Shown here one piece after another: positions 33,273 through 43,910 of a stretch of DNA of 64,000 bases (positions are counted from its first letter, which is position 1; each line of letters begins with the position of its first letter). Below the pieces are notes generated by a model, which was given only the letters and a program-made list of their open reading frames with translations, did no database searches and was not told where the DNA came from. Where the stretch lies: the NCBI RefSeq assembly GCF_048544455.1, contig NC_133536.1, positions 22,818,152 through 22,882,151 on the forward strand. The letters run 5' to 3'. The translations under genes were made by a program, and so were the position numbers. The DNA is from Silene latifolia (lineage: Eukaryota > Streptophyta > Magnoliopsida > Caryophyllales > Caryophyllaceae).

Positions 33273-36200
33273 TTTCTGGAATTGGATTAGGTTACGTGAG
33301 TTGTTTCTTTACTGCAATCTGAATTGAATCAGATTACTGATTTTTATGCAGAGGTAAGTTGGTGGTCAAGCACAATCGAATGCAAAGCTTAGTAGTAATT
33401 CACCAAACAACATAAAAATACTCCACCTATATTGCAGGTTGATTGCAATATGAAATCTCAATAAACCATGTTCCAACTACAAAAATTCAAACATAAACCA
33501 GTAAGTTTGTTACAAAATGAAGTTTCCGCATTTAAGTAAACTAATTCATCAATTAACTTTAGCAAATCAAGTTTAGTTGGTTCTCTTTTTCCTCTTGTTT
33601 GTTATTACCCGACTGTCAGCTTCTTCGAATTGTTTTTTTTGCTGAGAATAGCTTCTTCCAAATTGCCTAGTGACCTGAATGATGGACCTTCCGACGATAA
33701 CCCCAACGCTTGCCTGGTTTTCCTCTTTCGAACTTTACCTTGCATTTCGTCCCTTTCTCTTGCACTGTAACCACTTTTACATGTCCTGGAGTTGTGCTCA
33801 AAACATTTGCACTTCTTACGCTTGATGGATATTGATCTCTTACCCTTCTTCTGTTCCCCATGCTCTCTCCTCCTATTGATCTTTAAGTGCTGGTGGTTCA
33901 ATGCTGGGACTTCAAATGATGGCCATTGTTCAACATCATGTATTGGATTTTTTGATAAACCATAGGCTGCTTTATACCTTCTAATAGAAAACCAGTCACT
34001 CACAAAACGAGCAGGGTCCCTATTGGCAAATATAATAACTCTATTAGCATGCCTACATGGAATTCCACTAAGGGGGTGTTTGGTTCAAACACAAAAGGTA
34101 TGAGGTATGGGTTTGGAATGAGCCAAACTCATACCAAGTGTTTGTTTAGCAAACATAAGGGTTTCATACCCAATGTTGTCAGGATCGAGATTCTACTTTG
34201 GATCGATAGGGAGGGTAGGATCGAATCGGTAGAATCGGATCGTAGAATCTTAAGATTCTACAAACTCACTAAATATAATTTTTTATTTGTTAAAAACATA
34301 TAATTGAAAATCAACACACTTATTTATTAATATTTATTCATAAAATATTGGTAATTAATGATTTTAGTATCATTGTATGAACAGTTACACGAAATTTGGG
34401 TTTTACGGTGCCATTATATAAAAATATATATTATTTTTTTTATTATGAAATCGGATCGTAGGATCGTATTATGATTTTATCTCTAGAAATTTTCAAATTA
34501 ATAGGATCGTAAGATTTTACAACTATGATAGAATCGTAGGATCAAGGATCGGTCAAGCATTTTTGGATTGTAAAATCGTAGAATCGTTGGATCGAATCGC
34601 GATTCTGACAACAATGTTCATACCCATACCTCAAACCCATGAGGTATGGGTTTTTCATACCCAAGGAGGGGGGTGGGTATGAGATTGATACCTATGGGTA
34701 TCAAATTAAAACAAACAAAAAAATGTGAAAATAAAAATTATGGCAATATTGTAAATGAACTTTTATATAGTTATTGATTAAAATTTTTTTTTCATGATTT
34801 TATAATATTAAAAAATATTATTTAAAATACTATATTTTATATATTTTAGCCTTAATTGAGTTTCAAACCCATACCACCATGAATTGAAACAAACATCTGG
34901 AATGAGGAATGGAGTTCCAACCCCATACCACCCAGGTATGATTCCTGATTCCAAACCCATACCCACGCGCGAAACAAACGTCCCCTAATTTGCCATTGCC
35001 CACAAGCACAATACCCATTGATTAGTGAAACTGGCAAATCCCATCCGGTAATACACTAGCATGAATTCTCCACTCACAACCCGATGTTGCACACTCGGCA
35101 GTATACCTCCTACTGTCAGCCTTGACAACAATAACATAAAACCCTTCTTGAACACAGTTTAGCACATCCTTAAAATGATCCTTATCCATAAAAAGCATCC
35201 ATGGCCTCAGCTTAATAGCTCCAAATGCTTTACTGTCATACATTTCCCCATTATTAAAAACTAGGCACAATATCCATCTTCACCCCCTGTCCATTCTATT
35301 TCTTGAAAGGGAACATAACCATCATCTACATATCCAAGAGTGGAAATTACTAAGTTATCCTCTACATCCAACTCAGTTTGCTCATCCTCCTCCTCACAGT
35401 CATCTTCATCAAAAGGGATATAAGAACCATCTGTATCAGATTCATCCCCATCATTATCATAATGAAATCTTAAGCCTCTAGTGACCCTTCTACTATTTCC
35501 TTCACTTCTACTAACACTTGCTTCTCTTTGGAGTCTTAGGAACATAAACTCCTCTCTTCATCGCAGTAGATTTGGGTAGTTTGACATTATTTGTAGGTTG
35601 AGTTTGGTAGGAGAGGTATTTTTGTGAGGGAACTAAACCTTGAGTAAACGAGTGATTTGAGTAGGTGAATTTTGGCCCAATCCTGCACTTCTCCTTGAAG
35701 AAATTATAACGACATCACATATCTTGGGTGTAGGTGAATCATGTATAATTTTGTCAGGCACGTCATTAGTGGAAGGCTCTGGTGAATTACGAACATGTCT
35801 AGAAGTTCTCCTAATTTCTAATTTGTTCCTCTGAACACCATCTAGAGATTTAGGAGTAGAAATAGTTGCAGATTTAGAAGCATCACAAGAGTTAGTATAT
35901 GCCCCAGCAGGTGCCCCAACAGTTATGTTAGAAACTCGACGCTCAGAACCTTGATTGTTTACGTTTATTTGCCTGGCCATTACTAGATCATTTGAAGGTT
36001 CAATATCTGACCCAATCCAAATATTAATCAGTTTATTTCCATTACACCTGCTAAACATGTCCATTAGTCCATTATCGTCCACTAAAAGAATAGACTCCTT
36101 TTGGTTAATGTAGCTTAATGATGGGTGCTTAGGCAGAGTAACCCCATGCTTTTCTGCCTCATCGTATTGACCATTGTTAATGTCAATTAGTAAGCATCTA

Positions 36201-39200
36201 TCTATATCATCTACAGGAACATCAACATACTCACCTCTATAATTCATCCTTAACATAAAATCCTTCATTTTCTGCAATAGTAAGACATCACAAAATCACT
36301 AATCACATTTATATCACCGTTGAACATAACTGAACACAAAAGTTCCAAACTTTTAACATAATTTCATCGTATTTGGCAGAATTTAATTATAAAGAACAAA
36401 AGAAAATGATTGTAATTAATACACATAAACAAGTTAAAGTATTGGGAGAACAATTTAAAAAAAACAAAAGATAGCATGCATACCTTAAATTTAGAGCAAA
36501 CAAGAGAAATTACGTGGTGAGATAGGGTTAAGAGGGCATGAAATAAAGAAGACGAAATGGGATTATGGGAAGAGTTAGGAATGCAGAGGCAGTTGAATAA
36601 GATACGGGGGTTTAAACTTGGAACTGAAGAGTTGGGGCATTATACTGCCTAATTCAGCAAATAATATGAAATGATCCATGTCAGTATACTAATAGCCAGT
36701 TCATCAGTCCATGTCAACCATTTAACAGAGAATTAGACGGAAAGATAAGCATAAGCTTAGGTTATGGTTTAGATTACTTAAATAAGTTGAGGGGTATTAT
36801 AGATGATTTATAGAGAGGGGTATATGGTAGAAAACTAAAAAAGTAGAGGGTACATTATAGAAAAACCCTTTATTGTTTAATTTTTTAATCCTATCTTATT
36901 GTTCTTTTCCAATTTTTTACAAAAACAAATGCAGGAGTCAACATTTTGTCAGCCACGAGTTCATGGTATCTGGCCTCTCCTAGTCAACATGCTCTTACCA
37001 GACACGGTATTGCAAGACGCTAATTGTTCCTCTAGCAAAAAGCATAAGAAGAGTCGCAGAGCAAGCTCCTCTGATGAAGATAGCGAAGCGAAACTTAAAA
37101 TTTTTAACGAGGTGGTCCTGGAAGATTCTCTTTTGACAGGATCACATGACCGTAAACACTTAGTTTTTGATATTTTGCTTCTTATGCTTCCTAGACTCCC
37201 AGCTTCTTATCTCCCAATTGTTCTTTCCCTCAAGTTTGTTCAGTGCCTCATGGATGTGTTGTCCACAAAAGATTCTTGGCTGCACAAAGTTGCTATCAAT
37301 TTTCTTATGAAGGTATCGGACTGGGTAGAATCCGATGACATTCGAAGAACTTTTGTCATTGTGGCTCTGCAAAAGCATAGTGGTGGGAGGTTTGATTCTA
37401 TTACTCGGACAAAAACCGTAAAAGACTTGATGACAGCTTTCACTACCGAATCTGGCTGCATGCTCTTCATACAGAAACTGAGTAGCATATTTATTGATGA
37501 AGAGCCTATAGTAGATGAACCTTCTGATGAGAATCAGCCAATGGATGAAGAATCTGAGATGGTTACTGTTCAGGCACATGGGTCTGCTGAGAGCTCTAGC
37601 AGATCTGATATTTTGAAAAGTTGGGTTGTGGAGTCGCTCCCGGGTCTGCTGAAGTATTTGACGCTAGATCTTGAAGCAAAAGCTAAGGTGCAGAAGGAAG
37701 TGATGAAGTTCTTGGCTGTACAAGGACTATTTTCTGCCACTCTTGGCACAGAAGTGACATCTTTTGAACTGGAAGAGACATTTAGGTGGCCCAAAACGCC
37801 AATATCTAGTGCTCTTTCCAGAAAGTGCGTTGACCAACTACAAGTACTGCTTTCTAATGCTCAAAAGGCTGAGGGTTCTCATGCTTTGACAAATGGTCTT
37901 GAGACAAATGACCTTGGGTGTTATTTCATGCGCTTTCTTGGCACGTTCTGCACTATTCCTTCTGTTTCCTTTGTCCGGCCATTGAGCAATGATGACGAGA
38001 TAGCATTCAAGACGGTGCTAGACATGGAATCAAGGCTCTCTAGAGAGGTATACCAAATTTCCATTTCTGTTTATTTTTATTTAGGGGTTGTCATTCACTC
38101 ATTCTTATGTCTTTGAGGGTGATTAAGTCAATCTACTTTAGATTGAATGGGTGATGTAGTTTTAACTTTTGTTTACTGTAAAAATGTATGGCCTAAAATT
38201 ATACTTTAGTGCAGTTCTTAGCAAATTTACATATCCAAAATATTTGTGGATAATGCAAGTCCCAAGGAGCATGATACTCCGCAAGTTTTATTTTGCTCTT
38301 TTGAAAGTCCTTTACAAGTTTGGAGTTGTCTTTTGCTACTATAAGTATCATCGCAGAAGCATAACATCTGGGTACAATTTAATTGCTTTAATGTTGACAA
38401 CAACGACAACATTACCCCCGTGCGTCAATGGTTCCCGCATATTGCTACACGATCTCTTTAATAGTAAAGAAAAATCACTTGTACTTTAACAGTAATTTCC
38501 CTTTCTTCCTTGTTATGATTGCATATGTTTGTCCATCTTTTTGAGACACCGTGAAATTATTGATTCCAGGGGAGGAATTGTGGACTTAGTGCTGAAGCAA
38601 ACAAGGTGCATGCATTGCGTTATCTGCTTATTCAGCTACTGCTTCAGCTACTTCTTCGGCCTGGTGAAATCGCTGAAGCTGCTTCTGAACTTGTAATATG
38701 TTGTCGTAAAGCATTTCCTGTTAATGATGATGCCGAGTCTTCCGGAGAGGAAGAGTCGCATGATGGTGAATCACCAGCATTGATGGATGTCTTAGTGGAC
38801 ACTCTGCTCTCACTGTTGCCACAATCATCTGCCCCTTTGCGGTCTGCTGTTGAGCAGGTAATTGTTTTGCTAAAGAAACTCGTAATTGTTGAATTAGGGG
38901 ACGCCTGGACCACACAAAATACACTACCCCACATGAAGTTGAATTTGGACCACACAAAAGCTTTCAAATAAGGAAATAGGAAGGAACATGTAAACTAGGA
39001 GGGAGTATTTTTTTTGTGCTGTTTTTTTTTTACTTATGCCCCTCCTGTTCCTTTGCTTTATTATTCTATTTTACATATTTTGTGTGTTTAATATCCATTT
39101 TAGGGTGTTGTACAATTTTTTGTATTAAAATACAAAGTTTGTGAAAAAGGGCTTGCGGGCATGAGCCTTGCACCTTCACTTCTTTCCTTGCACAGGCCTT

Positions 39201-42200
39201 CAACGCATTGGTGTACCTCATATCTTTTAAAACGAAACTTGGACTTGTTGCAACTACTACGTTACCTTGCCCCTCAAAGGCCCAGGATAAAGAAGGGTTG
39301 GTTGTATGCAAAAATTACGCAATTTTACCTTGTAGGGGGTGTATTTATATGGTTGATGGAAGTTTGCGTACATCTAAATTGTAGACCTAGCCAGACTAGG
39401 CCACTGTTGCTGTCAATCTCCTTGTAATCTTTTTACCTGAAGTTCATTTTGCCTGGTTCTATGATAAGAAGATCTAGATTGAAATAAACAAGTTATATTT
39501 GTTTTTATGTGAATGCCTACAATTACATTTTCCAGCTCTTAAGTCATCTAATGATGCTGTTAGCCATAGAATTCAATCCGGGTGCGCTGCCTCGTTGTTA
39601 GAAACTGCCATATCAAGTGTTGACATTGGCGTTTTACGGTGGATGCACGTGCACCCACTCTGAGAAATAAACTTCAATGCTATGTGTATCAAATTGACGT
39701 AGGTGGTTGAGTGGTAGAGTAATTTATATGTTCTAAATGTCCCAAGGTCGAATCTTCTACTTTGCAGTTTTTGTTTTTGCAGTCTACACAGATAATGTGT
39801 TACAGTTAATGTATCAAATGACATTAATATAATATCATTGTTAAGTCTTGTAGCTTATGTATGTGATATGTGTAATGCGCTAGTAGCGCTACATTCAGTG
39901 CAAGCAAATGAATTTAATTGCAAAATAATTGTTTGAATTTATTAAGACTGTTAAGAGTATGGTATTTAGATTTATCCCAAGTATTTTCATTTGGACAAAT
40001 CTTCTCATGGATTGTTACAGTCTTGGGAAAAAAGTACCGAGAAGAGATAATATTAATAATACGGATTAGTAAATAAATAATGTACTTATTTTATTCTCTA
40101 GTTAGATTATTTCTTACCTAGACATTCGTTGTTTATCTTATTATGATATTGTACAATCTATTATTAATAAATCTAATCATCAAATTGATAAGATGATTAG
40201 ATTTATTCCCACATTGCATTAACATGATAACTCCCTCTGTGCTCCACCCCAATCGTTTGTTTACCTTTTATATACTCTTTGTTGGGGTATAAATTTAAAA
40301 TAAATACTAGTAAATGACTGGGAGGGACAAGGGAGTAGGGAACTACACTTTTAAACTTCAGAAATTTTTATGTCGAAATTGAAACTTTCGTAACCGGAAA
40401 TATAAATCCGGACTATAATGCGTCATCTTATGGACTCGTGATGCGTTAAATTTCCTCACCTCCACTATCTAAATCCTGGAATCGCCACTGAGTGTCGAAC
40501 CAAGATTTAACACCATGCTTTTGACCACCTACATATATGTTGGATAATGAATATTGGAACATATATGCTGTCTGGATGATTTGGTTGCATTTGTCGTCAC
40601 TCCTTGTGATTTGATTGCAAAAAATTGGTAGAACCGTAGAAGGGTCAGATGTTCTGAAGGGTTTCGAGATAATTGAAGTTTGCTTTTTTGTTTCTATTCT
40701 TGCTTGCTATAATAGTATATCCTAAAGGACTCACGGCCTCCTTTTGCTGCTCTATCTTTCCATCTTTGTAGGTGTTTAGATACTTCTGCGAAGATATTAC
40801 AGATGATGGGCTCATGCGGATGCTCCGAGTAGTAAAGAAGGATTTGAAGCCACCTAGACGTATTAATATTGCAAAGGTAAAAGAAAATGAAGAAAATGAA
40901 GAAGAAGTTGAAGAAGAAGAAGAAGATGAAGATGATGATGATGATGATGATCTTTTAGCTTTGGAAGAAGCCGAGGAGTCTAATGAAGCTGGAGATAACT
41001 CTGGGGCTACAGCTCACGCCGATGCATCTGATGAAGAAGTTTCTGATGCTGATGAGGACGATGATAATGATGATGATAGTGACAATGATGATGACGACGA
41101 CATGGATGATGAGGCTATGTTTCGGTTTGATGCCTTAGTTTCAAAGATTTTTCAGGAAAGAAAGAACAAAACCGGGGGTAACTCAGCCCACGCCCAACTT
41201 CTGGTTTTTAAATTCCGGGTTCTTTCGCTGGTGGAAATATATCTTCATGAAAATCCAGGTAAATCTTAACATAAGATGCTAACTCTAGACGTTCCCTTGT
41301 ATTATTCATTCAATTGGTTTCTTGAGAGTCGATCTCATATTAATGCAATGTGGGAGTAAATCCATTATCCACAAAAACTGAATTTTGCAGATGTTAGCTA
41401 GCTTAGCTAGTAGAGCTAAAGTCATGAGGGTGATATTCATGACTCGGGTTCAAAACATGTCAGCAACATATTGCCTTTGTGGATCCCTTTACACCGAAAA
41501 CAAAAAACTATAAATCATTTCCGACATTATGACTACCTTGCTACAAAAAAATTCTTCCTTGTTTTTATTATCTGATGCTGTTACTATTTCGTCCATTACT
41601 TAATACTCTTTATATTGTACAAGTAGTAATTTGTTTTTTTGGTCCCTTTGCAAATCAGGCTCAACTAGGGTTCTGACAGTATATGCAAAATTGGTTCAAG
41701 CATTTGTAAGACCCAGCGCAACTGAAGGTAGCGAGCAACTAGCTCAACGTATATTGGGAGTTTTGCAAAAGAAAGTCTTCAAGGCGAAGGATTATCCCAA
41801 GGGTGATGATGTCCAACTTTCTACCTTGGAAACACTTCTCGGAAAAAGCCTCAGGTTGGTTGCCCGACGATTCTACAAAAAGAAAGCTCCTCAAAAGAAG
41901 AAAACTGTCAGTCAAAATCGATTCAAAACGATTAATTCCCTTGCCCAACAATCTACGCATTGGATCCTAAAAGTCATTGATGGAAGAAAATTTCCTGAAG
42001 CTGAACTTGGTCGGGTTTTTGATATTTTCAAGGTTGCCATAAAGAAATATTTCAAGAAGAAGTCATCCCTGCTAAAGCCAGAGTTCTTGAAAGAAGTAAT
42101 CAAGAGAAGGCCTTGGATCGGGCAGCATCTCTTCGGATTTCTTCTCAAGGAATGTGGGGATGCCAAGTATGGTTACCGGCGTGTGGAAGCTCTCGATTTA

Positions 42201-42494
42201 GTGCAGGAACTTTTCAAGTCCGTCCTCGTGCAAAGTACTCCAGATGGGCCAAAAAAGATCTTAAAGCCTCATCTATCAGAGCTTAGTCACTTAGTACATC
42301 AGTTGGCGGTCCATATGCCGGAAAAACAGGCTCGGCGAGCTGAAGTAAGAAAGTTTTTGGGTAAGGCCCTCCAAATTGTGTCCACCAACAACTTGGCCAA
42401 ATCATTTCTTAAAACCCTGGATCCAGATGCTCATGCTATTTGTGAATCTCAATTTGGGGAGACATTTCTTGCTCTCAAGAAAACCGAGAAATGA
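30617..42494 (+). CDS. POL5: DNA polymerase V / MYBBP1A-like nucleolar protein, eight exons
   Basis: Exons, all with GT-AG borders and consistent phase: 30617-31174, 31697-31822, 31921-32118, 32380-32607, 36935-38047, 38570-38857, 40772-41258, 41659-42494. Together they encode about 1277 aa, close to the plant family length. Despite the name, the family is not a replicative polymerase; yeast Pol5 and animal MYBBP1A act in the nucleolus on rDNA and ribosome biogenesis. Visible features: a basic N terminus (KKKKLNQEEK), a conserved core (VFHIDVFGDLASGNDGKREAAAERL, then CARQGFALGLTILLG), an ESTFCQPRVHGIWPLL motif at exon 5, a long Asp/Glu tract in exon 7, and a basic C-terminal region (KKKAPQKKKTV). 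Intron 4 is 4.3 kb because a transposon sits in it. The frame is intact throughout. Confidence 0.93.
34072..34985. mobile_element. Harbinger/Tourist-like MITE inside the MULE transposase
   Basis: Ends are GGGGGTGTTTGGTTC and GAAACAAACGTCCCC (inverted), with TAA on both sides (34069-34071 and 34986-34988). A 3-bp TAA/TTA duplication and GGG-starting ends are typical of PIF/Harbinger MITEs. Without its own nested insert it would be about 475 bp. Confidence 0.83.
34178..34611. mobile_element. Fold-back element nested within the MITE
   Basis: Ends TTGTCAGGATCGAGATTC and GAATCGCGATTCTGACAA are inverted, flanked by CAATG (34173-34177 and 34612-34616). The interior is AT-rich with repeated GGATCGTA/GAATCGTAG words. 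The 5-bp duplication does not settle the superfamily. Confidence 0.75.
38880..39010. repeat. MITE fragment in POL5 intron 6
   Basis: GGACCACACAAAATACAC, an ACCCCACAT stretch and GGACCACACAAAAG recur in diverged form at 57635-57700, so this is a dispersed repeat. It starts about 25 bases after the exon 6 donor. Confidence 0.55.
39700..39760 (+). repeat. tRNA-like (SINE-like) segment in POL5 intron 6
   Basis: TGGTTGAGTGGTAGAGT (39704-39720) resembles a Pol III A box and GGTCGAATCT (39746-39755) a B box, at tRNA-like spacing. Cloverleaf pairing is too poor for a real tRNA gene. Confidence 0.45.
40231..40336. repeat. Degenerate Stowaway-like MITE in POL5 intron 6
   Basis: Begins CTCCCTCTGTGCTCCACCCC and ends near GACTGGGAGGGACAAGGGAG, the inverted type of end seen at 61685-61892. 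Confidence 0.5.
41397..41510 (+). repeat. SINE-like element in POL5 intron 7
   Basis: TAGCTTAGCTAGTAGAGC (about 41398-41416) matches a tRNA A box very well and GGGTTCAAAAC (41446-41456) a B box. An A-rich stretch (about 41495-41510) may be its tail. Confidence 0.55.
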
Positions 42495-43530
42495 GGTACC
42501 GATCCGGAGATCCCATTTGACTATCGCGATTGCTGGTATTTAAAACGCATAGTATGTCGTGAAGAATTTTGACAGCGGTATTTTACTCTTGGGTGCCGGG
42601 TCCTTGGTAACACCAGTTGCGATTTGGTAGCCCGGGAGTTTTCTGATGTGCTACCTTCTGAGGTCTCATAGATCATAGATATCGTATTATCATGCAATAG
42701 GCTACAAATGCTTTAAATTTGTATACTTTTTTTGCTTATATCTTGAGTTTCATCAACTTTTTGGTTAAATTTATGTTTTTAAAAGACGCTTGAGAATTAA
42801 TTTATTTTGTTTGCAATTTAACTTCTGTTTTGAAGTCGGAGATGATACACTTGTTGCAATTCATAGTGTATGACGATGGTCTCTGTTTATATTCCTTTTG
42901 GACATTTTTGAATCTCCAATCAATCAATTGGTTAATTAATTTGTTTAATTTATCATGTATTAAAGGTAGAAGATTCTATGTAATAAATCCACATTGCCAT
43001 TGTATCGTGGCTAACACGTCCTTGGCAATTCCATTGTGCTCTCAGCCTCTCCTCTTCGATCGTCCATTCCTTTCAACCGTTCAGATTGTGTTATATCAAT
43101 ATGGAGCGGTCCACGATTATGTATGGTTAATAGAGTATAAAAGGGAAAAATATTATTAAATGGATTCGTGAGAGAAAATGTTGAGGAAAAAATGGAGAAA
43201 ATCCTAATTATTTGATTTGATAGGGCTTTTCTTAACAAAGGACATACCGAATATTTGTTTATTTTTGTCAATTAAAAAAAAAGTTACTCTATTAACATTA
43301 ATTAGAAATACTCGATGACAATATTTAAAAACCCTAAAGTTGTTATTTATGACGATATTTTTAGATTATAATCGTTTTTGAGTTATATTTTCTTTTCCTT
43401 TGTTCGTAGATAATTTAATAGAGTAGTTCATGAGCTAACTACTTTTCATCCTTGGGCACTAGGTAAACAATCTTGGAAGGAGGAGTACTCTTCAGACATC
43501 TGACATCTTCCATATTCGAATTCCTTGTGA
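42495..43530 (+). other. POL5 3' UTR and intergenic sequence
   Basis: No gene is seen. The first 200-300 bp are likely the POL5 3' UTR; the exact poly(A) site cannot be read off. Confidence 0.5.
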
Positions 43531-43790
43531 GTAGGTCTTCTGAGAGACGGTCTCTTAATAAGCTTTATTGAGAGATCATTGTATAATTTTAAGAAAAAGT
43601 GGTACTAAAAGTAATAAAATAGGTACAAATCATGATTAACGATAAAATGGGTACATTTATTAGGTAAATAGGTACGAAATTACAATGTTACGATCAACAA
43701 CAAAATGGGTACGAAATACAAATAAAAAGGTAAGAAAGATTGGTCTTTCAATAATTTAGTAAGAGACCGTCTCTCCCAAGTTTTAGTGCT
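43531..43790. mobile_element. MITE copy A, GAGACGGTCTCT family
   Basis: Starts GTAGGTCTTCTGAGAGACGG and ends AAGAGACCGTCTCTCCCAAG, so its ends are inverted. It matches 48528-48768 along its length, including GTACATTTATTAGGTAAA. Confidence 0.75.
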
Positions 43791-43910
43791 TGTTAGATAG
43801 ACTACAAGTTTCAAAACTTAATATACATTTACTCATTTAAAACGGCTTTAATGTTTCTAAAACTAAAGAGCTGCTTTTAGAAAATCTAAAAAAAAAAATA
43901 CATGTAACAC

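Larger units (their letters stand above)
33605..36277 (-). pseudogene. MuDR-type transposase, internally deleted and interrupted
   Basis: Pieces in order on the minus strand: N-terminal domain (36277-35633; GVTLPKHPSLSYINQKESILLVDD region), an acidic linker (35545-35261), a MuDR N-terminal DNA-binding domain (35270-35022; HFKDVLNCVQEGFYVIV, CEWRIHAS), half of a SWIM zinc finger (NGYCACGQWQI, about 34990-35020), the Harbinger-like insertion, the other half (SGIPCRHA, about 34040-34068), then a C-terminal tail with a degenerate zinc knuckle (34003-33605). The DNA-binding domain runs directly into the SWIM finger, so the DDE catalytic core of several hundred residues is missing. It cannot encode an active transposase. 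Confidence 0.85.
32698..36869 (-). mobile_element. Mutator-like element (MULE) in POL5 intron 4
   Basis: The ends form long terminal inverted repeats of about 170 bp (32698 to about 32868, and about 36698-36869). They match closely over TCTATAATGTACCCTC-type ends, ATAAATCATCTATAATACCC, ATTTAAGTAATCTAAACCAT and CTTTCCGTCTAATTCTCTG. Flanking TTATTTTAT and TTATTGTTT could be a worn 9-bp target duplication. A decayed transposase gene reads right to left inside. Length is about 4.2 kb, including later nested insertions. Confidence 0.88.

Noticed and set aside
38606-38971. Longer reading of POL5 exon 6 into the intron
   Set aside because: The frame stays open past the donor site at 38858 only by chance; the continuation is MITE sequence and family homology resumes at 40772.
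39700-39760. Functional tRNA gene
   Set aside because: Box-like motifs are present, but the acceptor and anticodon stems do not pair.
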